A DNA stretch of 64,000 nt from Halichoerus grypus (taxonomy: Eukaryota; Chordata; Mammalia; Carnivora; Phocidae): the NCBI RefSeq assembly GCF_964656455.1, contig NC_135722.1, forward strand, positions 108,816,234 through 108,880,233, read 5' to 3'. The translations under genes and the position numbers were made by a program. Positions 46,357-58,284 of the stretch are shown piece by piece. Position 1 is the stretch's first letter, and every line of letters begins with the position of its first letter. The notes below the pieces were generated by a model. It saw nothing but the letters and a program-made list of their open reading frames with translations. It ran no database searches and was not told where the DNA came from.

Positions 46357-46580
46357 ATGGGTCGGCACACTCTCTCTTTGAAGGGTCAAGAGAGTCAATA
46401 TTTTAAGTTTTTTGGACCAAACTTTCTCTGTCACAGTGACTCAAATCTGATGCTGTGGCATAAAATTAGCAATAGATAATCAGTACAAAATGACTGTGGA
46501 TGTGTCCCAATAAAGCTTGATTGACCAAAAAACTGGTGTTGAACTGACCTTGGCCTATAGGGCAGAGTTTCCTGACCCCT
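46357..46580. mobile_element. hAT-like element, copy B
   Basis: Duplicate of the element at 42896-43120, carried within the tandem duplication. It is not an independent insertion. Confidence 0.6.
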
Positions 46581-47002
46581 ACTCTAGAGTACAATATATA
46601 CATGAGTGTATTCCCAATACTTGGAACATCCTTCTGGGATCATTTTGTGGTTGCTGAAAGACTACCAAACGTTATAGAGCTGTGTACATTCTTTCCTCAC
46701 AATGAGAAATGCTATTGCAGAAAAGCCTTGATTAAAGAATTTGATTATTCCTTGAATTATATAAGCAGGAACATAAGGAGCTCTTCATTGTATCATGGAA
46801 ACTCTGCCTCTTCCTTCACATGGCACAGTCACAGTCCCGTAAGACAAACCTGGAGCTTAGAAAATGAGCCAAATGTCCATGCTTCATAGTTACCCCATGC
46901 CGAACATCATCACTTTCTTGTGAGTGCAAGGGAAAGAGTTTCAGGTGTGTAGGTTCTAGAAACCTAGTTCTGCTAACAAATCTTCTTTTCCTATTCTTTC
47001 AG

Positions 47003-47062
47003 AATCCCATGCTGAAAATGAAGATGATGAATCTGAGAGCAGCAAGTCATCTTCTCTGACAG
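47003..47062 (+). CDS. CASP12: CASP12 exon 3B: acidic linker copy
   Basis: Identical to exon 3A in coding sequence and splice signals, 60 bp, phase 1 to 1. Confidence 0.8.
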
Positions 47063-47252
47063 GTGAGTGCGTTCCAATCTCACATCACAAATGAACACTC
47101 TCAGGCCACTAGGGCTGTCGGAACACACTGCAGTTAAGACCTAGGAAACTGGGTTTTTAGTCAGTTTCCATCTCTGGAAATAATCTTCGGCATAGAACAT
47201 TGATCCTTAACTTTTTGTTCATTCCACCTCAGAATCTGAAATAATCCTGAAG

Positions 47253-47357
47253 GAAGTGGGGAAGAAGAAAACGCTGAGTCATCCCAGGCATTGGCTCTCC
47301 CTCTAGCAGGTGCCACCAAACCCAGTGGCTCACACAAACCCTCAGACCTCACTCAGG
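47253..47357 (+). CDS. CASP12: CASP12 exon 4B: optional linker copy
   Basis: Identical to exon 4A, including the strong out-of-frame acceptor at 47232/47233 and the weak in-frame one at 47252/47253. Phase 1 to 1 if the latter is used. Confidence 0.5.
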
Positions 47358-50300
47358 GTAAGGCCCTAAGTGATAGGGGCCCTAAGTTACAGGGGAGAGG
47401 CAAGAGACGGGTTCAGAAATTCCAAGTTATTTCTTCCTTCTGTGCCTACCCATGTCAAAGGAAGGTCAGCATTTAACACCCCGCTCTTCCATCTTCTAAG
47501 AATCTGGAAGTGAAAGTGAAGATCATGAAATTAGGGAGAAGGCTGGAGGCTGCACACGTGGCTTCTGCCTATGACCGGCAGGGTCACAGACGCTTGGTGA
47601 CATTCTGTGAGCTAAGATGGAGAGGCCGTACACTGTAGTGGAAAGAGAACTGGAATAAAACGCAAGCAATCTGTACACTGAGCCCAACACGGCCACTGAC
47701 TAACCATGTTCTCTGGTGTGAATAGCCCAACATTTCTGGGACTCATAGTTTTCAATGATATTAATAACATCTTTAAAAGAGTCATAGAACATCAAACAGA
47801 TAAGCAAGTAACAACTGCATAATCAGAGCAAGGATGTGGTTAAGAAAAGCATGTTAAAAAGCACACAACAGGACTAGTTACACATACTGTGTGATCACTA
47901 AAGAAACTGAGGAGTTACTGAACCACATCAAAGAATCGCAGTGTCTAGAAAGGGGTTACTGCTAGTGTTCTGTTGTGAGTACCATATTTTCAGAAGTTCT
48001 GGACAAGTTTACAAAGGCATAAAAACGTGTTAATTTTTATTTGCTGTATATATATACATATATAGATACACACACACTCACACACACATTAACTGAAAAC
48101 TACTGTCTATTCTTCTAATCACTGTTTATAGCAGGAAGCAAGATAAATCAAGGTCCTGCTTTCATGGGGTTGACAGTGTAGCGAAGGTACATAGACAGTA
48201 AACATGAAAAAAAAAATAGTACAAGTCAGGAAATGGACAAGAGAAAAGAGGCGAGGCATGTGGGCCAGGGTGAACAATTATGATAACTCATTTGGGGTGA
48301 TATTTTGGTACATACTTGAACTATAGAGAGGGGGTTGTGCCACACTCTAAAGCAAAAGCATCCCATGGAAAAGAAGCAAGTCCAAGGGCCCTGAGCACAC
48401 ATGGACGTGTCATGTCAAAAAGCCAATCTGATGGGAGAGTAGCAAATTAGGGTACATGGTAGGAAAAGCTGTTATGGACTCAGGCTGAAGCTACCATACT
48501 ACTCTGGGCCTTTTTTCTATTTGCAATAGAAAGCCTTTAGAAGTATTTAATGGAGGAGTGATAAAGAAGCATAGCATCAGAAAGGCCAAATGTATTCAAA
48601 TATTTCAGTTAAGAAATAATAGCTTTTAGGCTGGGGTTGTACTAACAGAGAGGATGACAAGTGGTGACATCTGATCTCTTTTGGAGGTAGAGTCAACAAA
48701 AACCATGGATGGATAGGCTGTGGGCTAATGCAGGAAGAAGAGGAATCAGGATGAATCTTAGTTTTGGTTGTCATCCAGGTGAAGGTTATGACTAACTGAG
48801 GTAGAAGAAAACTTGTAGTTGAGGGAAAACTCAGGAGAAACAGATCTCTAGGCATGGACAAATATTAGGAGTCCTTCCCTGTACATGTTCACTTTGATGT
48901 GTGTAGTACATCCCAGGGTAGACATTGAATACACAGGTGGATTCAACCCAGTTGTTCACAGAAGGACCAGGCCTAGGAATAGCTCTGGGGATTCAGGAGC
49001 ATGTAGACAGTAGGTAAGATGATGTGCCTGATGAGGCCGCCTGGGCAGAGGTGACTCACAGAGGATAACAGAGGGTCCAATGTAGAAAGACCCAACTTTT
49101 AGACATGTGGCAGGAGAGCGAAAGCCAGCAGCTTGAGGAAGAATGGCCATAACACGCAGCATCACAGAATCCTGGAGAACACTGTTCAAGGAAGGAAGAA
49201 GATGTGTTCCGCCAGATTAAATGCTGGAAAAGCAACAAATGGTCAGTGGGAACTTTGATCACAAGGATTTGAGGGTGAGAGTGACAGCCAGGGTGTGTTG
49301 CACACAAGAACAAAACGACAGTTGAGAAAGTGGGAACAGTGCAGCAGGGCACCACCTTTAAGGAGTTGTGCTGAGATGTGGACTCGGGACAACAGCCGGA
49401 GGGGAAGGGCATGGAGGGGAGGTGTCTGTGAGACAGAGGGGTGTGAAGGCACGTGATATGCCATGGGGAGAACATAGCAGGGGGAAGAGGGAGACACGGA
49501 TGGGATGGGGCTGAATAAAGGCCTGAGTCAAGTTCTTGCGGGTGAGAGGAATTGGAATTCAGGGCACGAAGAGAGTCATTTAAGACAGGAGGAAGTATAT
49601 TCCTTCCTCTTACTGGGGAGGACAGTAGATGGGGAGAGATGCAGGCAAATTAACAGATTGCTTGGTTCAAAAGATGAAATCATTCTTACACAAAAATACT
49701 GGAAGGAACAGAAGGCTGGTTTCCCTCTGGAAAAACAAAAAGCAGGAGAAGGTGGCAGATACCTGGTGGCTATTTTCAAGTATCTGAAGGTAATGATTCA
49801 TTAACAAGCAGTTATAAACTTTTAATCTGTGCCAGACTATCATTCTAGATGCTGGAAATACAAAAATTAAACACACCTTCCCTGTCCTAATTAAGCTTAC
49901 CATACAGTAAACACAATTAAGATAAAATATAATCATTGTTTTTCTGGGGGCATTTACATAAAATAATCGAAACACAAGGTAAGATATTTTGAAGCCATAG
50001 AAATACTCATGAGCTTTCAGCGGGAAAGGAATTAGACATTTTTCTGGATGGTCCCAGTGCAGGAAATACGTACCAGTGCTTACAAGGTTCAGGCTTTGGG
50101 ATCCTCAGAACTGTTCAGAGTGCTTTAGAACACTGCAAGGTCCCCGTTAGTGGAGACATTTCACTAGTGGTAATAACAACACAGTAGGGATACTGTGAGT
50201 GGAGTTCAGATATCTGAATGATGACTTGACCAGGCCAGATGAGCATGAGGCCTCCTTCCAGATCTTGGGTACTGTGCTTATGTGAGTCTAATGTGCTGGG

Positions 50301-50559
50301 TATGAAAGATTAGCCCATGTCATGACCACTGACAAAAACAGAAACTGGCGGTGGGGTCAGCAAGAAGCAAAAAGAAAGAGGGACTACTCAAGATTTTTGT
50401 TTTTGTCATTTTTTATACAAAATGGTTTTCTTGTTATATGAAGCTTTTTGAAGGGATGGCAGTGAGCATTGCCAAAGAATGAGAGCCCGGTGAAAAGACC
50501 TCCGTGACTGCAAGGCAGGGGTGCTACTCCCTAAAGAGTTATTTTTTTTTCTGTCATAG
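47358..50559. other. CASP12 intron before exon 5
   Basis: It contains the diverged end of copy B to 48703 and then further sequence of the same old unnamed repeat to about 49.3 kb. No exon with caspase similarity was seen. Confidence 0.55.
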
Positions 50560-50651
50560 TCATTCAGGAAATCCAGGCTTCCCAAGTGGACGTGCTGAAG
50601 CTGTGTCCCTGTAAGCATTCTCAGGGACTGAAGACTGTGAGAGTACACGAG
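50560..50651 (+). CDS. CASP12: CASP12 exon 5: linker into the protease
   Basis: I chose the acceptor TTTTTTTTCTGTCATAG|TC because it enters in phase 1 like all preceding donors and yields VIQEIQASQVDVLKLCP. The later CATTCAG|GA at 50567/50568 would need phase 0, and from phase 1 it leads to a stop. The 92-bp exon ends CACGAG|GTAACA in phase 0. LKLCP marks it as the counterpart of CASP1/4 exon 5. Confidence 0.8.
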
Positions 50652-51054
50652 GTAACACCCCTTGGAGTCGGAGCACACAGGACCGTCCACTCACACTGCA
50701 TCCTGGGAACCCCCTGGGAATTTCAGTCCTTGGTACAGATGCCTGTGGATCAGCCCACAAGGCACAGGATGTTATTTAATCATGCCATCTAATTAAGTGG
50801 CCCTTCCATCAGATTTCCTGTCTGTTTCAGCCCGTCCTCCAACATACTTGAAACTCCTCCCCACCACCGAACCAAAGCCAGGTTCCCGGAGTGCATGCTC
50901 AGCTATTGTACATGCTTTCAGTCTGGAGTCCTGTGTCTTTCTGCCTGAGTACCTATTTCCATCCCCAAGTCCTCCAGCCATCCAGTTTTGTGTGGACTTG
51001 GGAGGCAGAAGTGGGGAGGCCACATGTAACTCACCCTGTGTCTGTTATTTGCAG

Positions 51055-51228
51055 ATATATCCAGTGATGGAGAAGGAGGGCCGAACACGCCTGGCCCTCA
51101 TCATTTGCAACAAAAAATTTGACTATCTTTCTGAGCGAGAAGGCTCTGAAAATGACATTTCAGGGATGCAAGGCCTGCTTGAAAGCCTTGGATATTCGGT
51201 GGTTATAAAGGAAAATCTCACAGCTCTG
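51055..51228 (+). CDS. CASP12: CASP12 exon 6: protease p20, first part
   Basis: 174 bp (58 codons) with acceptor TTATTTGCAG|AT and donor [32 protein letters not shown] and GYSVVIKENLTAL match mouse caspase-12 closely. Same length and phase as the CASP1/4 counterpart. Confidence 0.96.
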
Positions 51229-51901
51229 GTAATGGCCCAGGAGAGTGGGATAAGCTTCCTTCCTCCCCTTTCCTTCTTGGACTTCTTTCTTTGCAGCTGG
51301 AAGAACACAGTGCACGTTACAGGAATTCTCTTTCTCCAGAATAGGCATCCCTGGGTTTCAGCCTCTTCCAATGCACATTTTTACAGCAAAGATTTATAGG
51401 GTAGTATTTTGCTAAAAATGTTGGATCTTTCTAATGCTCTCAGTTTGGGAGGCACTGATGACTTGATAGTCTATGTGAGACACAACTCTGAGGCCTTTTT
51501 AATTTCAATATTATGTGTCTAAATGTAAAGCCAAGTATGCAGTCAAAAAAAAAAAAAAAAAAAAAAAGATTGTGAGCACACACATACACACAAAGTTGTG
51601 ATCCTGTCTCTGCCAAAAAATTTCTTGGGTGATTTTGGACAAACCATTTTAAACCTCAGAAGAAATTTGTTAAGTGTCTCTACTTTATGTCAATAGGAAA
51701 CAGTCCCTTACTCTCTGTCTCACTCTTTTTTAATAAAAACTTAGGGGAACCCCAACATGTAATACAGATGAAAGCAAAGCCTTCCGGTGGGAGACCTGCC
51801 ACCTCACGTGCCCCTCCTTATACTCCACCTCCCAGCACCTCCCCCAGCCTAAAACCTCTACTGAAAACCACTGGGCTACACACTGTATGAAAAATCCGCT
51901 A

Positions 51902-52090
51902 GGGGTGCCTGGTTTGAGCATCCTACTCTTGGTTTCGGCTCAGGTCATGATCTCAGCATCCTGAGATTGAGCCCTGTGTTGGGCTCTGTGCTCAGCATGG
52001 AGTCTGCTTGAGATTCTCCCTCTCTCTCTGCCCCTCCCACAACTCTCTCTCTCTTTCTCTCTCTCAAATAAGTAAATAAATCTTAAAAGC
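51902..52090 (+). mobile_element. Old SINE in CASP12 intron 6
   Basis: A diverged copy with TTTCGGCTCAGGTCATGATC, a TCTC stretch and an AAATAAGTAAATAAATC tail. Target duplications not clear. Confidence 0.85.
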
Positions 52091-52276
52091 AAAACAAAAC
52101 CCTGCTAACCTTTACATTCTATATGTTTAATTTTCTGGTTTTATGTCAGAACAAAATTTCTCTTACAATTCCATTCTGTCCAAACCGTCTGATTCCTTAA
52201 AGCCTGCTCCACCTACTATTTGAGTACAAACTGTAGATGGAGAGCTCCTAGGTAGTGACTCCAGAGATTCTTTCAG

Positions 52277-52511
52277 GAAATGAAAACGGAGCTGAAGAAC
52301 TTTGCCACCCGCCAAGAGCACAGATTCTCCGACAGCACGTTCCTGGTGTTCATGTCCCACGGCACCCTAGACGGGATCTGTGGCACGAAGCACAGAGATG
52401 AAGAGCCGGACATTCTTCCCGATGACACCATCTTCCAGATTTTCAACAACCGTAACTGCTGGAGTCTCAAAGACAAGCCCAAGGTCATCATCACACAGGC
52501 CTGCCGAGGCA
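52277..52511 (+). CDS. CASP12: CASP12 exon 7: protease p20 with catalytic His and Cys
   Basis: 235 bp with acceptor TTCTTTCAG|GA and donor GAGGCA|GTGAGT, phase 0 to 1. It has [18 protein letters not shown] (His at nt 52358-52360), [13 protein letters not shown] and TQACRG (Cys at nt 52502-52504). Human CASP12 usually carries a premature stop elsewhere. Here the protease exons are open. Confidence 0.97.
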
Positions 52512-52656
52512 GTGAGTTGGGGTTAGGGGACCCAGGGTGGGGCCAGGCATCTTTTTCTATTCGCCTAGCAGCTAGCCTTTGTTTTCCCAGGGATGGGTGA
52601 CAGAGACAACATTTTAGAACTGCACTCAGGTCTGGGCCAGAAAGAAATTAAGTCTG

Positions 52657-52858
52657 GGGGCGCCTGGGTGGCTCAGTCATTAAGTGTCTGCCTTTGGCTC
52701 AGGTCATGATCCCAGGGTCCTGGGATCGAGACCCACATCATGCTCCCTGCTCAGCGGGGAGTCTGCTTTTCCCTCCCCCTCCGCTGCTCTTTCATGTGCT
52801 CACACGCCCGCTCATTCTCTCTCTCAAATAAATAAATAAATAATCTGAAAAAAAAGAG
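52657..52858 (+). mobile_element. Can-SINE in CASP12 intron 7
   Basis: Plus-strand SINE with perfect 14-bp duplications AGAAATTAAGTCTG (52643-52656 and 52859-52872). Confidence 0.97.
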
Positions 52859-53128
52859 AGAAATTAAGTCTGTATCATTTTTTAAGAAGTGTGAAGCACA
52901 CCAGAATAATAATGAAAGTCCTGATCCTTTGGGACAAGGTCATTCTAAACGTAAGTGGGCTCTATATGGGTCCCAGTCAGTGAGTTGGTTTTTCTAGTAG
53001 TGACATACTTGCATTTTTAATAAATTCCATACTGGAATGTACTGAAGTAAGGGTAGAATGGTAGAAGAGATTTTGTGTGTGTGTCTGTGTGTGTAACTTC
53101 TTTCATAAGACAAGGGTGTGTCTTCCAG

Positions 53129-53275
53129 GAGGTGATGGGGCCGTCTGGGTGACTGATGTGGGAGAAGCATTTGCGTGGACATATTACCAGCCCTTGCGGC
53201 ATTATATCTCCAGTGATGCCATAGAAAAGACCCACGTGGAGAAGGACTTCATCGCTTTCAAATCTTCGACTCCAC
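53129..53275 (+). CDS. CASP12: CASP12 exon 8: interdomain linker and p10 start
   Basis: 147 bp with acceptor GTCTTCCAG|GA and donor ACTCCAC|GTAAGT, phase 1 to 1. It encodes GDGAVWVTDVGEAFAW, a linker, then THVEKDFIAFKSSTP. The Lys in AFKSSTP, where CASP1/4 has Cys, is typical of caspase-12. The linker (AFAWTYYQPLRHYISSDA) has few Asp residues. Confidence 0.93.
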
Positions 53276-56247
53276 GTAAGTGACTTTAGAGAGCAGTCTC
53301 TCAATCTCCTATCAGTTTCCAGATCACAGGCCTGGCTATGATCCTACCTGATCACTAATAGAAGAACATTTCTTCTCTAATAATAGGCTTTATAGAGAAG
53401 AGGTTTAAAATATTGAGATTATTTTTATAACTCGAAAGCTGGAAGTCTTGATTTTGGAGGAAACTTTCAAAGTAAACCGGACTTTCGTGAGGATCCGAAC
53501 TTAAAATAGTGTAACTATAAATAAATGAAGAGTTGTTTTTGTTTGTTTGTTTGCTTGTTTACTTAATATAGCAATGGCACAGAAGTGTATTTTAGTCCCA
53601 TGGTTTGGTCCACCTGATCATCTACTAGCAGTTAAACAAGGCAATCAAGTAACACTGTAATACTTGCTTCACACATTCTAGAACCTCTTGGCTGGTTATT
53701 TGAATCTAGTCTTAAAAATTTAGTTAACATTCAAATGCCTGACTTCAGTATAATGGAGACAATGACTGAAAATCCTTCTTTGGCAGGAAAGACATAGTAA
53801 AAGATAGAAACAGAAGATAATGCTTGATCACGGTCAAACCTGTGGGAAATCTATTTAACGGTCATCTATGGTATTGTTTTATGAGTGATTTACAGAACCC
53901 AGGCAATTTCCAGAATCTAGTTTACACAAGTCACAGTTCTTTTTAAGAATTTTATTTGAGAGAGAGAGAGTGAGCACAAGCAGGCGGAGCAGCCTCCCCA
54001 CGGAGCAGGGAGCCCGACACGGGGCTCGATCCCAGGACCCTGGGATCATGACCTGAGCAGAAGGCAGAGGCCCAACCAACCACCAAGGCGCCCCACACAA
54101 GTCACAGCTCTAAGTGCTCTGGTGTAGTGATTACAAACCTGGATGTCACAGAATGTCATTACATGTAGAGTTCCGATTCGTAGGTCCAGGGGAGGGCCTG
54201 AGATTCACTGGCCCAGGAGGATGCTCTGAGTCTAGTCTGGGGAAACAGGAAACAGGCCGTGTGGGAAACACCCATTCCATACCTGGAACAGCTCTACTTT
54301 GTCTTACATGTTGGAGTTTGAATAAAGTTTTATTGGAAAGAAGAGCTCTCTACTTTTAGCTACTAAAGAAGTTAAAAAGGCTTATCCAGCCTGATGTATG
54401 CTCTAAGAGACTGTTTAAGTTAAGGGCATGAAGTCTAGTGTGTGTAATTCCTCCATTCCTTTCTGTACGTGTAACGGTGAGCGGAGACACTGTTCCAGGG
54501 CATATGACGCCCAGCTGAGGCCGACGTGCTTGCTGAGCCTACGGAGGGACGAGCAGAGGGGCAGAGATGGACTGAGAGGAAGGTACCACCTCACACAAGC
54601 ACACAACAACTGTCAACCCCGTTATGTGCTTGCAGGAAGAATGTGTTGAAAAATGGACTTAACTGTGTCAATAGTAAGAGAAGGACATTCCAGACGGAAA
54701 AAGCAGTGTACACAGAGAGCCTGGGAAAGAGAGGAGCTTGGGAAACAGGGCCAGTGTGTCTGGAGCACCGAGCCAGGGGCCAGTACCAAGAGAGAGGATG
54801 GAGGGGTAGGCAGGGGCCGTATAACTTGAGGCCTCATATGTCAGGGAAGGATTTGATCTTTTATGTTGACATGCTTTATTACTAATATTACTTTACAGTA
54901 ATAGTAATAGGAAATTTTGGTGAAAAGTACATCATGAAATGATAAGACTGACATTTTTAGATGACCACTCTGGGGGTTCTGTGGGGAATGGGTTATGGTA
55001 CAGCAAGAGGCGATATGGGGAGGCAGGTTAAAATGTGACTGCAGTATCATGGGCCACAGGTGATAATGCCAGTCTTGGGAAGACATAGCTGTTGAATCCA
55101 GAAATAATTAGTATGTAAAATTTGTATGATCCGGTGTTTAGTGGATATGGCAGGTGAACAGAAGGGGTGACACAGGGGACTCGAGGTCACCAGGGATGAT
55201 TGTGGTGCCTTCATTAAAATGGGAATCTTGCAAGAAAGTGTGAAATGCCTTCAGCATACTTCAGGAGGAAAAGAGGAGAGTTACAAGGCTGTATATTTGA
55301 GAAAAGAGATCGGCATCAGGATTTGGGGAGATGCTTGCCTAGGGATTATCTTTAATGTTCTAACAATGGACAAAATGATCCACGAACAGAGAACAGATTG
55401 AGAAGACATCCCAAAGCGGAGGCTTGAACTGGAGAGACGGAAGTCCCAGTCTGCAGAGTGGATCCGAGAGTATGGTTGGAGTATAAGAAAGCAAAGTAAG
55501 ACGAGTATGTGTTGTCAGAGTTACCCAGAAAGAATCTATGGGAGTTATGGCCAGTTTCTGATTTGAATGAGGGATCAGGTACAGGTGAGGCTCAGTAAGG
55601 GACCGTGAGGTTTAATGACTCGGAGGCCACGGCTGGCCGGGGAGGGGGAGCTCTGCGTGAAGATAATGCGGTAGGCAGACAGCAGCCCGGGGTGAGTGGG
55701 CTAGGAGCCTGTGAACATGGTGAGTGAGACAAGCCCGAGAAATGTAACTACGAAAAGGAAGAAGAAACAGGGAGGCAGCTGCAGGTAAAGGGACGGACAG
55801 GGGACGACCGGCTGTTTGATCACGCTGCAACGGTGAGGAGAAGCAGAGGCTCAAACAACGTGTGTGATGAAGAAGTACGGGTACAGTATTACAGGAGCAC
55901 ACAGTGCGGATGGTGAGGAGGGCCAGACTCAAGGCATCGCGAGATCTAGATTCCTTTTTTGATTATATAGTAAGTGCTGAAAGGAATTCTGTTCTCTTCC
56001 ACTTCCTGCAGTAGTCGGGGGGAGAACTTTGGCTCTGCCTGGGAACACGCAGGGCGTTCTCAACTGAGGGCCCGCGACGGTTTTCTCTGCGCCTGCTGTG
56101 GAAACCTGACACCCCAGCTTTATCCAGATTTGTCTCTCTCCTCCAAAGCATCGAAATCAAACCGTGTCCAAAAGCTATGGCTCTAAGAGTCCTCCACACT
56201 TATACGAAGGCCACATCTCCCAATATTTCAATGCCTTTTATTTGCAG
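53276..56247. other. CASP12 intron 8
   Basis: It contains a short minus-strand SINE (53940-54094) and pieces of the old unnamed repeat (about 54600-55450). Nothing exon-like was recognised. Confidence 0.55.
53940..54094 (-). mobile_element. Short Can-SINE in CASP12 intron 8
   Basis: Reversed SINE lacking part of the body, between near-perfect 16-bp duplications ACACAAGTCACAGTTC (53924-53939) and ACACAAGTCACAGCTC (54095-54110). Confidence 0.93.
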
Positions 56248-56357
56248 ATAATGTTTCTTGGAGAATGAACACAGAGGGCTCTGTCTTCATTTCCCAACTT
56301 ATCTACTACTTAGGAGAGTATTCTTGTTGTCACCATTTGGAGGAGATTTTCCGAAAG
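56248..56357 (+). CDS. CASP12: CASP12 exon 9: p10 subunit
   Basis: 110 bp with acceptor TATTTGCAG|AT and donor CGAAAG|GTAGGG, phase 1 to 0. It has NVSWRMNTEGSVFISQLIYY and CHHLEEIFRK. The pocket Arg in SWR is conserved. Confidence 0.95.
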
Positions 56358-56743
56358 GTAGGGTTCTTCTTGTCTTTTCACTGTTATGCCCTGGAAAGCT
56401 GTGCAACCATTTTTAAACCCTTTTTTGGGAATCCTGAAAGATCTTAAGCCGTCGTGACACCCCTTCCGGTACCCCAGGTTTGCTTAAAGAGGAGGTTTTT
56501 TTGAAGTACCGCATGGAACCAGAGTGAGTTTCTCTGACTCTGATAGCCTTGCTTATTCAGAAAATGCTTTTGATGATACTATTTTGTTCATGTATGCACT
56601 ATAGCCAAGGAAAAGCTAAAAATTTCTTCTGTGTATACTACCTGGCCACAGCCTTAATACACTCCATAAATTTTCTTACTCCTGAGAGAGAAGTCCAGAT
56701 TTCCCTCTTAGGAAATCTCTGACGATTTTCTTTACTACCTTAG

Positions 56744-56842
56744 GTTCAAAATGCATTTGAGAAGCCAAATACAATGATCCAGATGCCCACGATTGAGAGA
56801 TTATCCATGACACGATATTTCTACCTCTTTCCTGGGAATTGA
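56744..56842 (+). CDS. CASP12: CASP12 exon 10: C-terminus and stop
   Basis: Acceptor [31 protein letters not shown] and [11 protein letters not shown] then TGA (56840-56842). The family's usual Tyr-Phe-Tyr is kept here, unlike in CASP1/4. A donor, TCTCAG|GTAAAT, at 56864/56865 follows 22 bases after the stop. Confidence 0.95.
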   Translation, partial: VQNAFEKPNTMIQMPTIERLSMTRYFYLFPGN

Positions 56843-57421
56843 AAATCCATATGAAGCATCTCAGGTAAATGTCTCCAAGAAACGGATTTGGGTGCTCCCT
56901 TCTCAGAGTCTGTACATATAATCTAGAGTGGAGAGCGGGAACGGAGAGCAACTGCCCACTAGTCAGTCTCCTCTGCATTTTCTTAATGGCCCTAGGTAAA
57001 ACCCTGCTTTCATTTGAAATTATCAGAAATTGTAAGTCTAATGGTAGCCAGCTAGAAAATTCTTTAGTCTTCATGTCTCTCAATGACCTACATAGTGAGT
57101 AGAAAATATTTTGTTCCGATGAATGCATAAAACAATTGGCCTTGCATAGACAGCTGACATGTGGCTTCCTCCCCAAGAAGTCAGCTGGGCCAAGTCTCAT
57201 TCCTTCTCTATGTATGATGAGGCCCACCTGGACCACAGGGTTAACTGATGGCTGTTGAGTCTGTGCTGAGACAGTGAGGCCCCCGTGCAGATCCTCCCCT
57301 TTGGGGATGATGGGCCCATAGCCCTTCTGTGAAGGCACACCTCATAGTAGAGATTAGTTCTATTTATATCTTACCTCCAATAACACCTTTACTTATGTTT
57401 TCTTCTCTCTAATTTTTCCAG

Positions 57422-57592
57422 GAAAATTGAGCCATTCCTTTCTCTGTGAATCTACTATTTTAAAAGGTTAACATTTAATCGTGAATATTTTTCTACCGAA
57501 CTTCCCACTTGCCCACCCTCAGCCAACGCCAAGCTAAAACCACGGTCATACCGTTGCTGAGTTAGCGCTTAATAAATTTTTTTAAAAATAAT
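57422..57592 (+). other. CASP12: CASP12 probable 3'UTR exon with polyadenylation signal
   Basis: Acceptor AATTTTTCCAG|GA pairs with the donor just after the stop codon. AATAAA lies at 57571-57576. The arrangement parallels CASP1/4. Confidence 0.6.
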
Positions 57593-57989
57593 GTTTGTTT
57601 TCTCATTTTATTGTAGAAGTAAATCACTTTCACTGCAAAACAAAGTTTAAGTATAGGAAAACATAAAAAGATAGTTAATGCATAAATAATATGATTACAT
57701 TAATAGGAGTCCTGATATTAAGCAATGATTATATTGTTGGGATGAAATCTTTGTCATAGAGGGTCAGTCATTTATTGTCCATTTGAGATAATGTTACTAA
57801 TATTTGACTTGGAACTCCCACATTTATATTTATAGACTGGGTTCTCATTTATTTTGATTTATTTCTAACTTGGCCATAGGATATTTTTAATAATATTTTG
57901 TAATGAACTACAAGTAGTATTTTTTTTGAACCCTAGAATATCAAAAATCTTTTATCTCCGAGTTCATTTATAAGTTCACCTAAAAACAT

Positions 57990-57992
<3 letters not shown>

Positions 57993-58020
<28 letters not shown>

Positions 58021-58216
58021 TATTTTAAGATTTTATTTATTTGTCAGAGAGAGAGAGTGCACGCACGCGAGCACAAGCAGGGGGAGCTGCAGAGGGAGAG
58101 GGAGAAGCAGGCTCCCCACTGAGCAGGGAGCCCGATGCGGGGCTCGATCCCAGGACCCTGGAATCATGACCTGAGCTGAAGGCAGACGCTTAATGACTGA
58201 GCCACCCAGGTGTCCC
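57993..58216 (-). mobile_element. Can-SINE, minus strand, with AT microsatellite
   Basis: A TATATC/TATA stretch leads into the reversed SINE ending GAGCCACCCAGGTGTCC. Duplications CCTAAAAACATATA at 57979-57992 and 58217-58230. Confidence 0.95.
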
Positions 58217-58284
58217 CCTAAAAACATATAAAGGCCAGTGTGAATTTATTCCTAAGTAGTAATTTTTTAAAATTATCAGAATGT

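Larger units (their letters stand above)
45282..48703. repeat. Tandem duplication, copy B (CASP12 exons 2B-4B)
   Basis: This is the second copy of the segment at 41821-45263. It ends at GAGGTAGAGTCAACAAAA, the same string that ends copy A at about 45246-45263. Its 3' part has its own AT/CA microsatellite (48046-48089) replacing the copy A sequence at 44583-44630. Confidence 0.97.
40829..57592 (+). other. CASP12: CASP12 gene, coding 40829-56842, with duplicated CARD exons
   Basis: Caspase-12 is a caspase-1 subfamily protease, linked in rodents to inflammasome dampening and ER stress. It is a pseudogene in most humans. The exons encode a CASP12-type CARD, short acidic/Ser-rich linker exons and the p20/p10 protease with catalytic His (nt 52358-52360, MSHG) and Cys (nt 52502-52504, QACRG). 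Using one CARD block and skipping exon 4, the frame is 390 codons with no stop. With exon 4 from its in-frame acceptor it is 425. Mouse caspase-12 has 419. The CARD exon and both following linker exons are present twice, in two tandem 3.4-kb blocks. All duplicated exons are phase 1 to 1, so a two-CARD transcript of about 493 codons (exon 4 skipped) is also open. The gene is co-oriented with CASP1/4. Confidence 0.9.

Noticed and set aside
50568..50651. CASP12 exon 5 starting at CATTCAG|GA
   Set aside because: Would require phase 0. All upstream donors are phase 1, and that reading meets a stop. The TCATAG acceptor at 50559 fits.
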